From NCBI RefSeq assembly GCF_000972845.2, contig NC_040019.1, positions 9,491,868 to 9,555,867 of the forward strand: a DNA stretch of 64,000 nt, read 5' to 3'. Shown in pieces: positions 39,215 through 48,790 of the stretch. The notes under the pieces were generated by a model that was given only the letters and a program-made list of their open reading frames with translations, was not told the DNA's origin and made no database searches. The DNA is from Larimichthys crocea (taxonomy: Eukaryota > Chordata > Actinopteri > Sciaenidae). Made by a program: the position numbers and the translations under genes. Every line of letters starts with the position of its first letter. Position 1 is the first letter of the stretch.

Positions 39215-39232
39215 GCGCGCGTGTGTGTGTGT
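39184..39232 (+). repeat. Alternating purine-pyrimidine tract, (TG)n-(AT)12-(GC)3-(GT)n
   Basis: 49 bases alternate strictly between pyrimidine and purine: TGTGTGC, then (AT)12, then GCGCGC, then (GT)n. Compound microsatellite. Confidence 0.95.
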
Positions 39233-39655
39233 TGGTCTCCTTGCTTCTGGTATTGTTGTTGCCTGAAGTCATTTCAGAAGGTAAGGTAATTAGACGCTTG
39301 ATTGGGGGGAGCGTGAACCAGTCTGCTCCCTATGGCGTGTGCATGCATGTGTGTTGGCTGTGAGTCACCTGCAAACCGCTCTTGCGTTGGTTCATAAACG
39401 CTTTTGGAAAACATGTACCAGATAATAGGTAGCAAGACAATGTCAAGATGAAGCTCAAACAGAGCAAAATGTGGTAAACTAAATGTCAAGTGATGCCAGA
39501 GCCCCCTCCTAAATTACCTTATGGAAAAGAAATCTGATATGATTAACTTCCACTGCACAAAGATCCAAAGACTTCTCATACAGGATGAATCATAAACACA
39601 ACATGTGGCCATTAAGCTGATATTACATTCAGCTGTGTGTGCTTGTTTAGACTCA

Positions 39656-39703
39656 GACACACACACACACACATACACGCACACACTCACACACACACAC
39701 ACA
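39656..39703 (+). repeat. Imperfect (CA)n microsatellite
   Basis: CA units with TA, GC and TC interruptions, running into TATATA. Confidence 0.9.
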
Positions 39704-40275
39704 TATATCTTACACATATACACATTGACTTTCCCACAAGAGGAGAAAACCATGATGTCATCTTTTTTATGCCCTCTGTATTACAGCGCTCATTTCCAGC
39801 AGTCAAAGTTAACCAACTAATGCCACCTAGAGGTGATTTGTCACAACTGCATCATCAGTTGAATGCCTCAGAAGACAATAGATATACACTGTATGTATAA
39901 AGGGATTACACCACCCCCATTAGATTGTATATAAGTTAAATATAAACAAATAAACAAATGCTGCCTACCTTCCGAACAGATTACACCTTTTGTATATATG
40001 TGTTCATTTGACTTAGGCTTAGAATAAACTTCTGTTTTCGGGGGTAGTAGTATTGTCACATCATTGTTCATAATATGTTGACAATGTTTACATTCTTAAT
40101 AATTTACAAAACATCTGAATTTTAGAGAAAGTCCATTCCTGGATGTGGATGTTTTTTATTGTTATTTTTGCTTTTTACCTTCAACTCCATTGGGTATGTT
40201 CATCCATCAGATCTCTTGACTTGATTCTCTTTGTCATGCTCTCGTTTTACAGTCACTTTCTCAGCTTCTCCTTCT

Positions 40276-40305
40276 ACACACACAAGCAGACACACACACA
40301 CACAC
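40276..40305 (+). repeat. Imperfect (CA)n microsatellite beside astn2 exon D
   Basis: CA units with an AGCAGA interruption. It lies 16 bp downstream of the exon D donor in transcript sense. Confidence 0.9.
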
Positions 40306-40321
40306 CCTGCTGCTTTCTCAC

Positions 40322-40644
40322 CTCTTTGGTGACGTTGTCTTGGACCAGGCTGTAGAGGGGCACCACACGGCTGACTTCCAGCAGCACAGGGATAGGGGGC
40401 GGCTGCTCTCCACTCCTGCTGTTACCGTTGTGGCCTCTCCCTGACACTCCTCCCATCATGGCCTGGTGATGGCACAGGTGGCAGCTAGCTGGACAGCTGC
40501 CCTTCTCCTCGCAGCGGATCTCCACGCCATTTACCATGTCGTCAGTCAACAGCTGGCTCTTCTGCAGCGCAGACAGGTAGCTGATGAAGGGAACCGACTT
40601 CAGCTCACGCCGCCCACCTCCGCCAACCCCCTGGTCTGTTGCCT
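40322..40644 (-). CDS. astn2: astn2 coding exon D: end of MACPF and cysteine-rich segment (323 nt)
   Basis: This is the longest astn2 exon here: two bases completing a Glu codon, then 107 codons. It reads ATDQGVGGGGRRELKSVPFI, continues SYLSALQKSQLLTDD, then GVEIRCEEKGSCPASCHLCH, and ends VLLEVSRVVPLYSLVQDNVTK plus E. The CEEKGxCPxxCHLC block is the conserved cysteine cluster of astrotactins. Compared with my memory of mammalian proteins, this copy has a Gly-rich insert near its start and a longer Gly/Ser/Asn/Pro loop after CHLCHH. The acceptor is GCCCCTCCAG|AG and the donor is AAAGAG|GTGAGA. An imperfect CA repeat begins about 16 bp past the donor. Confidence 0.95.
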
Positions 40645-43453
40645 CTGGAGGGGCAGGAAGGAGAGGGGGGCAGGATATGGGTAGGAGGGGAGATAAACAA
40701 AGTTAACAACAATACTTGTTTGCATTCATTTTGAAAGAAGAGGAAGGAAAACAGCCACTTCTTCGACTTTCATATGTATTCTTTTCAAAGTGCAAAAAAA
40801 AAAAGAAAATCCTCTTCCTAAACTTTCTCTCATCTGTATTTCCATAAAACAATTTATTTAATCTTCACTTGGAGGAGGAAAGCACATTCACAGCCCCTCA
40901 GTTGTAGTGAGTGTCCGCATCTGGATTTACTTTCACTTACTGCCAAGGAAAAGAAGAAAAAACAACAACTAATCCCTTACTGTCATCAGCTTTCATAGAC
41001 AAAGGATGAATGGAGTGAGGAGGGATGAGGGGTGTCACTGGCTTCTTCTCCTGAGTGTCAATAACCACTACTCGATGTTTTCACTTGAGTTGTGGGGGGG
41101 GGTTCTTACTCCCCCTAATCATTATTTCCTCTTTCACGGACAAAACAGCAGTGACAGAAGCAGGCGAGAAGTAGACACAGGAGAGAATGCTACTTGAGTG
41201 TCGAGTGTTTCACTTGGAGGACACATCAGGCCGCATGTTACAGTAGAGCGGATCTGCCATCTGTGCTGATGTGGCAGATGTGCTTTTTGTGTCTATTTGA
41301 TTTACAAGGACACATATGTGAGTTTTCCAAATGAGCGATAAGGGATTCCTTTTGGTGATAAAAAGGTGTATTAAAGTTGGAATTACTGGCTTGTGATGTA
41401 GCTTTGGAGGAACTACAATGCATGAGGAATGTACAGTATATCTAAAAAATGTATGATTTCAATTATCAAGCTCTCTATCTTGCAGAATATTTATTTACCT
41501 TTAGTACTAATCCAAACCATCAGTCCCATACATGAGAATAAATGTGTTAAAACATAAAGAATGTGCAGAAGTTTAAGTTACAAACACATACTCCCACTCA
41601 CATGCACACACAGAAGCCAATGGAAGGGTCGAGGAGATTACCGATGCGGTACTGCAGACGGTGTTGCATAATCGCACATACGCACACATGCAACAGAGCA
41701 TATACCCACAGACCAAGACAAGAAAAACAAGTGAAACCCCAAACCCGAAGGAAGCAGGTAAGACAGCAGGATAAGCCCTTGACATTATTCAAGGTGGGGT
41801 AATTGGGAGCAATTAGGGTTAATATTTTAAATGGCTTATTTCCTGTTAACAGTTTTAATGACAGTGAACTCAAACCTACTTCAAACTATTTTAAGTGGTA
41901 GAGACAGCATTCTGCACATGAACTCAAATACTGTAGGGTATGTGTGAGAGACAGAGAGAAATAAATCAAAATCTAAATGTGTCTTCATGTGCAATTTCAC
42001 TTCTGACTCCTGTAATGTCAGTTATGTTAAATGGGTTAACCCAAGACATGAAAAGGGTGTGTAAACTTTCAGCCGTTCATTTCTCAAACACAAACACACA
42101 GCGACACATGAGCTTTAGCAGAAAAACACAGATGGAGACGTTTTCCAAAATTATTTGCAGTAAAAAATCATATTACGTATTAAAACGATTAGTCAGTCAT
42201 ACAGCATGAAATACTTATTTAACTACAATACAACTCAAATTAATTTTCAGTTTAGTAAGTAATTGAGACCACAAGGCCTTGACGAAAGTTTAGTTTTCTG
42301 CTGTATTGTTGACACAAAAGTAACAAGCAGAAATCATGTGATTACAGGACATGGAAAACTGTAAAAAATCTGTGTTATCTTGCTTTGTTAAAAAAATAAC
42401 AAACAGAATAGTGAGAAAATTGGCATTGCATTAATAATTAACATCTGCCTAGAAAATCTCAATGAGATTAATTTCCGTACTTTATCAAATTAAAAGCAGA
42501 TTTAATATACTAAAAAAAAAGAAAATTATGAAAACATATACTGGAAAAGACAAAAGAATATAAACATAAAGTTGCTTTTAATGTAGGCTAACTGAGTTTT
42601 GGGGCTATTTGAACAATATAACTCACTATAGAAAGCAGAAGAAGTCAACGTGATGCAAGAGAGTGCGTGTGTAGATGTGTGTAGCCAGAATTAACAAGCT
42701 TTAGCGACAGTTCACTGCCATGGGGAAAAACAGGGCTGTAGTCAATTTTGGGGGGATTACGATGTTCACGAGGCCAATGGAGATTCTGGTAAGGGAGTTA
42801 CGAAACATATTTATCTAACAGATCTAAAATATATTGAAATCAGCTTTAAAAAACAAACAAACCCTACAATGTGCAATATTCAATTATTAAATTTAAGCTG
42901 AACCACAGGTCCTTGAAACTTTCAAATTCCCCAGAAAAAAAAACAAAAAAACATCAAGGACATGACCCTTGTGTCCTTAGTTGTAGCTATGACCCTGGTG
43001 TTTGTGTGTAAGAGAGAACTTAGACTGTATATACATCTATGTATGTACGTCTTTGTCTGTGGCTTACTCTCTGTATGCCTATGTAAGAGACTGGCAAGCA
43101 GCAAAAAGGGTGGGTGGTAACTTCATGTGCGACAGTATGTAAACAGGCTCAAGGGGTGGCCCAAGAGCCCAATTACATACACTTCTTGAGGCAACACAGA
43201 CACAGAAAAGAGCTGTCGAAACACAGCTCTCACAATAAATCCCTGTGGCTCACGTAGGCTCTAGCCAGCCAGCCTTATTCACTCTCACCCCCTTTCACTC
43301 ATTTCACCCAAGATTACTATTGTTTATATCTATGTATCTAGCTTAACAAACACATTTTACTCAAATTCTGGCACTGTCAAGTATTTGTGGAGCAAATAAA
43401 AGACATTCCAGGTCATGTGGTTGTCAGTGTTAGCTGACAATAATAGTTCACAG

Positions 43454-43606
43454 GCAGCGGTAGAAAGTAAGAGCAGTACAATTTAATAGTTTTGTATTTT
43501 TGCGTCATTAAATCAAATGCACAGATTTTGCTTGTAACAGAGTATTTCTGCACTGTGGTATACTCACTTACTGAAGTAAAAGATCTGAGAACTTCTTCCA
43601 CTGCTA
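43454..43606 (+). mobile_element. Short non-autonomous DNA-transposon relic with imperfect TIRs
   Basis: The left end reads GCAGCGGTAGAAAGTAA; the right end, reverse complemented, reads TTAGCAGTGGAAGAAGT, so the ends are imperfect inverted repeats. Inside, the reverse strand carries AAATACTCTGTTACAAGCAA, which recurs at 54885 in the other orientation. This matches a common teleost family with GTGGTGGAAGAAGTACTCAGAT-type ends, as I remember it. Deleted internally. Confidence 0.65.
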
Positions 43607-44072
43607 AACTTGCTTCCCCTGTTTTGTATTTACTTTTGGACTTTTACAACTTCTTTAACTGCATTTACTCCAAACCTTGTTTTGAGACTGGCAACTACTG
43701 TAACATATAATTTCCATCTGGAATCACTAGAGTACTTTGTCTGAGTGTCTGTTTATTTGTGTTTCTGCAATGTACAGTTTCACTGACCAACGCTGACACC
43801 CTGCATAAGGAAATTAAACTGGACTATATGTATTTTTCTCCAGTAAAAGGACTTGCCTGTCATTTCGCCTTTCTATAAACTATGACATCTCATTGCTGGG
43901 TGGAATGAGTGTGATACTGCAACACTTGCCTGTCATCAAACATAGTGAGGATATAAATGGAGAGCATTTCCTAGCCATTGATCTTGCACCGCCGTTATTA
44001 ATTAAAATGTCTTTGTAGACTGGTTGCAGTATAATTACTCATCAGGGACACATCCCCTCTGGCCAGGGTTAT

Positions 44073-44086
44073 GTTGCCCAGGCAAC
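44073..44086. promoter_or_regulatory. RFX X-box palindrome (GTTGCC CA GGCAAC)
   Basis: A perfect 6-bp inverted repeat with a 2-bp spacer fits the X-box consensus for RFX transcription factors (GTNRCC, 0-3 bases, RGYAAC). It lies in the astn2 intron about 1.6 kb upstream of the inferred trim32 promoter. Sequence match only; occupancy is not shown. Confidence 0.5.
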
Positions 44087-45465
44087 AACAGCAAAGGTGT
44101 CAGATATCTTCCATAGCAATTTAATACAGATGTTGTTAGATATGGTTACTGTTGGCCTTGTTGTTTTTGCTTTATTAAAACAGCTACATGCACCACGGAT
44201 TTGAACAGACTCTTGTTATCTCATATTACCAATTCCAAACAATTACAGCAAGCGAGAGACATGCTAATAAAATAAGCATTGTGTAAGCTGTACCTACAAA
44301 GTATTCCAATTAAAATGCGTGATACTTTACAATATCAATTATTTGAACAGCAGTTACTGTGCAACTGTCTGTTAACAGCAAACCAAACACAGCAACGTTC
44401 ATAAGATATGTTAAATGACTGAACCTATTTGTTTAAAAAAAATGTTTGACCAAAGAAGAGCAGACAGTTTCTTTGTTGGGTCCTACTGCCCACATTTACT
44501 CTTCTAGTAGACTTATTCTGACATCTAGTGGCCTCTTTCTATAATTACTGGCTTAGGTCTAAAAGCTGAAACAAGTCACACAACATCTGGACGTTTTCAG
44601 TTGCAATTGTAGCCTGTGGGCAGTACTTCATGTTTTTTGTTAGGCTTATTTTCTCAGTTACAGGTCTGTTTACTAGTTCACTCAAGTGAACAAATCTTGC
44701 ATGGTTATTCTTTAAAGCAGATGACTACCACAAATAATTATAGGTATGTCCTTCTAATAAACAATAAAACAACCATTGCAACATATTATAGTATAGTGTA
44801 TAAACAAATATAGTCATGTAGTATTTATTTTGTTTAATATTTAGTTGGTACTGTGCATTACTATAAATAAAAAAATACAGTTTGTTCAAACTCTTTTCTT
44901 TTTTAAGCATAAGCATGTTAAGAATAAGGCAAATACTGGAGGTATTTCACTCATGTTGGAAGTCAAACATCAGTCAATCGTCATCGGAGACATGCATATA
45001 TCACTTGATGATATATATATATAAATCAGACATTCATAGTATTTTTGAATTTTGTGGATTTGTTAATACTGTGTGGGATTGGCATTTTTTCTAAGGGAAT
45101 GAGTCTTAACTGTCGTCATCATCACGTTGTTGAGATGTCTGCTTGAGATGTTTGCTACAGTAACATATTGTCACACATTTATGAAAGCCATGATGACCTT
45201 GTCAAGTTTTAACAATGGAACAATGTGGAGTCGAATCTTATTGTTACAAGTGTCAGTCACTGTGTTATTAGGGAGAGTGATGTTTATAATTATCATTAAC
45301 ATTTAACTGTTTGAAGGGATGTTTGAAGGGATGTTGTGATTTCTTCTAATGCAGCCTTTCATTTTAATATTAAGAACTGTCTTTTGTTTTCATTGACAGA
45401 CACTCCATGCTCTACTTCTTTTGAAAAAAAAAATCGTCTTCATGTCAATAATAAATTGTTGTTTT

Positions 45466-45517
45466 ATAAATAAATAAATAAATAAATAAATTTAAAAATA
45501 AATATATATATATATAT
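45466..45517 (+). repeat. (AAAT)n and (TA)n low-complexity tract upstream of trim32
   Basis: (AAAT)n at about 45466-45491, then a short spacer and (TA)n at 45502-45517. It marks the border between AT-rich intron and the CpG-richer trim32 promoter region. Confidence 0.9.
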
Positions 45518-45539
45518 CACCTGTATCACCCGACATGTT

Positions 45540-45700
45540 GCTCTACAAGCCCACACAGCAGCCAATCAAAACAAACGTCAGGCTACGTGCTGTGCGTATT
45601 GCGTCACACACACACCCCGGCTCTGCGTGCGTGCGTGCGTGCGTGCGTGACGTCGTCAACACTGCAGTCTCTCAGTAGCAGCTGCAGTAGCAGAAACACA
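45540..45700 (+). promoter_or_regulatory. trim32: Probable TATA-less trim32 promoter with CCAAT and CRE-like elements
   Basis: CpG dinucleotides are denser here than in the surrounding AT-rich intron. A CCAAT box lies at 45562-45566, a GCGTCAC half-CRE at about 45600-45606, a (TGCG)n array at about 45624-45648, and a CRE-like TGACGTCG at 45648-45655. AT microsatellites at 45466-45517 lie too far upstream to be a convincing TATA box. Placement directly before the inferred non-coding exon supports the call. Factor binding is inference. Confidence 0.55.
45624..45648 (+). repeat. (TGCG)n tetranucleotide array in the trim32 promoter
   Basis: Six tandem TGCG units ending directly in the CRE-like TGACGTCG. 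Confidence 0.95.
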
Positions 45701-45753
45701 GCACGCCCATCACAACCTCTGTACTTCCAAACCAGCTAATACTGAAGAAAAAG
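45660..45753 (+). other. trim32: Probable trim32 non-coding exon 1 (5' UTR; start approximate)
   Basis: The known trim32 layout is a short non-coding first exon and a second exon holding the whole coding region. Here a donor, GAAAAAG|GTAACG, sits at 45753/45754, just downstream of a CpG-richer stretch with promoter-like elements. No long ORF is present. The 5' limit is a guess; the transcription start could be anywhere from about 45600 to 45700. Confidence 0.6.
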
Positions 45754-46549
45754 GTAACGCTTTGAAGCAGAAATGTCAGGCATTGATAAGGAGCTATGCA
45801 TATCTTATTTATATCGCGCGTTCGTCAAAAAAAAACAGCCCCTCCGTGATAATGTTTGAATAACATTGTTTGCCAACGGTAACGCGTGTTGTTTTGTCGA
45901 CAGGCCTCCGACTTACTTGTCTAAAAAAGAGCTAATTGTCAATGATAGTCGTTTGTGAGTCTGGTCTGCAAGGTCAATCTGTTTTTAAAACATCAAGGGG
46001 GGGAAGCACGGCGGTGCCTTCACATACACATAACCTTGTTAGCTCGCATCACGTTGCTTGTCATCATTAAGTAAAACGACGGCGTGGCAATTAGCTCCCT
46101 GATTAATAACAACAATTAATCGGAGAGCTAACCCACCTGCCAATAGCAACATTGCTTCACTGTCGGTCGCTCATTTGCTAACAAGGGGATGTGGTCATTT
46201 GTAGCTGTCAGTGTTAGCCTGTTTAATTTAGTTGACTAACGTTAGACAGCTGTTGTCAGTGAATGGTTTCCTTGTTAACCCCTGCAAATAAGTAATTTTA
46301 ATTAGTTTATGTCATCCAAAGTTACACTGCGTCAGCTGTCTGTGTTTTAAAGAGAAGCTCTCTCTGATAGTTGCAGCAGGTCACAATAAGCTGCAAACTG
46401 ACCTACTAACATTAGGTTTCAGATCAGATGAGGGTCAGAGTTAAATACAGAATCGGAGTGTCGCTTTTCACCGTGAGGCATCACAAATTGAGCATCTGTT
46501 TTCATGTTGCAAAACATAATCCCTTTTTTTTGTTTTTTTCTCACTCAAG
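45754..46549 (+). other. trim32: Probable trim32 intron 1 (5' UTR intron)
   Basis: The stretch runs from GTAACG at 45754 to the acceptor TTTTTTTGTTTTTTTCTCACTCAAG (about 46525-46549), which has a strong T-rich tract. It ends 12 bases before the trim32 ATG. No other gene is seen inside. Intron length would be 796 bp. Confidence 0.6.
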
Positions 46550-46561
46550 GAAAGGACCACA

Positions 46562-48613
46562 ATGGCGGCAGCATTGTCCCCGCTGGACCCAGATCTCATG
46601 AGGGAGGTTCTTGAATGCCCTATCTGCTTGGAGACCTACAATCAGGAACAAATGAGACCCAAACTCCTCCAGTGTGGTCACACGGTGTGCCGGCAGTGTC
46701 TAGAGAAGCTGTTGGCTAATACTATCAATGGCGTGCGCTGCCCCTTCTGTAGCAAGGTCTCTCGCATGAGCAGCATCTCCCAGTTGGCCGATAATCTCAC
46801 CGTGCTCAAGATCCTAGATTGCACTACGTCCTGCAGTGCTGCTGCTGCCGCCCTAATGTGCAAGTCATGCTGCAACCGCCTACCACGACAGTACTGCCAT
46901 GATTGTGCCACGGTCCTGTGTGAGCTCTGTAAAGGAGAGGGCCACCTGCATCAAGGCCATTCGGTCCAGCCGATTAGGGTGGCTGCCGAACAGCGTCGTA
47001 AGGAACTGGGTGGCAAGCTGACTGCTCTGCGCGATGTTATGGGTGAAATTCAAAAGAAAAAAACAGCTATTGAAAATATAAACAAGTCCTTAAGGCAAAA
47101 ATACCAGGCAGTGCAGCAGGACTATACTACAGCCGAGCTACGTCTTCAAGAAGAGCTCAGAAGATCTCGAAGGACATTCACGGCTTCCATGGCAGAAGTG
47201 GAAAAGCTAAACGGACAGGTACTGGAGGAGCAGACATATCTCCTTAACATTGCAGAGGTAAAAGTGGTGTCACGCTGTGATTACCTGACAATGCTTGTGA
47301 GGCAGAGCGATATCGCTTTGCTAAAGGATGATGGTGAAAGCAGTGATGATGAAGAACTGGATCTGAGGAGCAGCTTACCCACCATGTTTCAGCTGCAAGA
47401 GCCAGAACTGGTTAGAGCAGAGCACACTAAACCTGTAGAAGTGGGCCATGTGACCACAAATACTTATACAGTCAATACAGATGATGAGGATTTGGAGATT
47501 GGATTTGAGGGTGAACTAGAGAGTATAGCTGGGGTAGCAGGGGCTACAGGTGGTGCAACTGGGGCTCCGGTGGATCTTTACAGAGACATTGACATGGTAA
47601 CGGCTGTAGAGGAGGCTGTATGTGGTTCACCGGGCAGCTTTAAGTCAAAGTCCTTGGATGCAGGTGGGGGATCACCAGGAGGAGCTGGTGCAAGTGCAGG
47701 GCCGCCAGTCTGCCAGTTTGTGAAGAAGATGGGCTGCAAGGGAACTCTATCTGGCATGTTCAATTTACCAGTCAGCATCTGTGTAACACAACAGGGTGAG
47801 GTGCTGGTGGCTGACCGTGGGAACTACCGAATTCAGATCTTTAATCGCAAAGGTTTCCAGCGCGAAATCCGCCGCAATGCCAGTAGCATCGATAACTTTG
47901 TCCTGAGCTTCCTTGGGGCTGACCTGCCTAATCTCATTCCCTTATCCATCGCTGTCACTCCTCAAGGCCTGATTGGGGTAACTGACAACTATGATAACTC
48001 GGTTAAAGTCTACACTATGGATGGACACTGTGTGGCTTGCCATAAGAACCAACTCATTAAACCCTGGGGCATTACTGCCATGCCATCAGGTCAGTTTGTG
48101 GTGTCAGACGTGGAAGGTGGTAAGCTGTGGTGTATAGCAGTGGATCGCAATGTAGGTGTGGTCAGCTACAACCGATTGTGCTCTGCTGTTCGGCCAAAGT
48201 TTGTGACCTGTGATGCAGCTGGAACAGTCTACTTCACCCAGGGCCTGGCCCTGAACTTTGAGAAACGCCACAATGAGCCCCACCTGGAGGGTGGCTTCTC
48301 TATTGGCTCAGTTGATACCGATGGCCAGCTAGGCAAGCAGCTTAGCCATTTCTTCTCAGAGACAGAGGACTTCCGCTGTATCACTGGCATGTGTGTAGAT
48401 GCCAATGGGGATTTGCTGGTAACAGACAGTGGCAGAAAAGAAATCCTCCAGTTTCCCAAAGAAGGCGGATTTAAAATTCTCATCCAGGAAGGGCTGACCT
48501 GCCCTGTGGGAGTGGCCACCACACAGAAAGGACAACTGCTAGTGCTGGATTGTTGGGACCACTGTGTCAAAGTCTACACATACATCCAGAGGAGGCACTC
48601 CTCTACTTCCTAG
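46562..48613 (+). CDS. trim32: TRIM32, tripartite-motif E3 ubiquitin-protein ligase (683 aa)
   Basis: TRIM32 is an E3 ubiquitin ligase of the TRIM-NHL class. In mammals its substrates include cytoskeletal and muscle proteins, and human mutations cause limb-girdle muscular dystrophy and one form of Bardet-Biedl syndrome. The RING finger has C19, C22, C38, H40, C43, C46, C60 and C63 (CPICLE...CGHTVCRQC...CPFC). A B-box zinc site spans about 100-133 (C100, C103, C112, C115, C120, C123, H128/H130, H133). A coiled coil follows at about 140-235, then an acidic stretch near 256-267 and a Gly/Ala-rich linker at about 320-385. NHL repeats fill about 392-678, with strands such as [32 protein letters not shown] and [16 protein letters not shown]. 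The human protein is 653 residues; the extra length is probably in the linker. The start ATG sits in CCACAATGG, a good Kozak context, 12 nt into exon 2. The coding region is intronless, as in other vertebrates. It is nested in an astn2 intron on the opposite strand. Confidence 0.98.
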   Translation: MAAALSPLDPDLMREVLECPICLETYNQEQMRPKLLQCGHTVCRQCLEKLLANTINGVRCPFCSKVSRMSSISQLADNLTVLKILDCTTSCSAAAAALMCKSCCNRLPRQYCHDCATVLCELCKGEGHLHQGHSVQPIRVAAEQRRKELGGKLTALRDVMGEIQKKKTAIENINKSLRQKYQAVQQDYTTAELRLQEELRRSRRTFTASMAEVEKLNGQVLEEQTYLLNIAEVKVVSRCDYLTMLVRQSDIALLKDDGESSDDEELDLRSSLPTMFQLQEPELVRAEHTKPVEVGHVTTNTYTVNTDDEDLEIGFEGELESIAGVAGATGGATGAPVDLYRDIDMVTAVEEAVCGSPGSFKSKSLDAGGGSPGGAGASAGPPVCQFVKKMGCKGTLSGMFNLPVSICVTQQGEVLVADRGNYRIQIFNRKGFQREIRRNASSIDNFVLSFLGADLPNLIPLSIAVTPQGLIGVTDNYDNSVKVYTMDGHCVACHKNQLIKPWGITAMPSGQFVVSDVEGGKLWCIAVDRNVGVVSYNRLCSAVRPKFVTCDAAGTVYFTQGLALNFEKRHNEPHLEGGFSIGSVDTDGQLGKQLSHFFSETEDFRCITGMCVDANGDLLVTDSGRKEILQFPKEGGFKILIQEGLTCPVGVATTQKGQLLVLDCWDHCVKVYTYIQRRHSSTS

Positions 48614-48790
48614 AGGAACAATCCAGTCCACATGAGCACTGAGAGGTTTATTAGGAATGTGTTGGTGTGTATGGAAGTTTAAAAAAGGTAGAAACACACT
48701 GTTTATCCGTCACTTTAGTTTGGCCGCAGTCCAAACAATTCTCACTCCAGCTTTCATTGGGTTATTAAATAAATGTTCTAGTTAGTTTGA
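48614..48790 (+). other. trim32: trim32 3' UTR, proximal part
   Basis: This is non-coding sequence after the TAG stop. It contains AATAAA at 48768-48773, which would give a short 3' UTR of about 170-180 nt. Further AATAAA motifs occur at about 49107, 49130 and 49289, so longer 3' ends are possible. Confidence 0.5.
48768..48773 (+). promoter_or_regulatory. trim32: Candidate trim32 polyadenylation signal (AATAAA)
   Basis: Canonical hexamer 155 nt after the stop codon, in TTATTAAATAAATGTTC. T-rich sequence follows within 40 nt. Later copies of the hexamer prevent a firm choice. Confidence 0.5.

Larger units (their letters stand above)
32728..40321 (-). other. astn2 intron between exons D and E
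   Basis: 7594 bp without recognised genes. Contents: GT repeat 33222-33253, perfect hairpin 33307-33338, G-run cluster at about 34857-34876, diverged teleost repeat at about 37250-37370, GT repeats at 37216-37230 and 38674-38705, an alternating purine-pyrimidine tract at 39184-39232, and CA repeats at 39656-39703 and 40276-40305. Confidence 0.65.

Noticed and set aside
40466..40684. Plus-strand ORF over astn2 exon D
   Set aside because: Antisense shadow; the minus frame has conserved astrotactin sequence and fitting splice sites.
46678..46911. Minus-strand ORF inside trim32 (and others at 47578-47778 and 48229-48570)
   Set aside because: Shadows of the trim32 frame; the plus-strand protein is fully explained by its domains.
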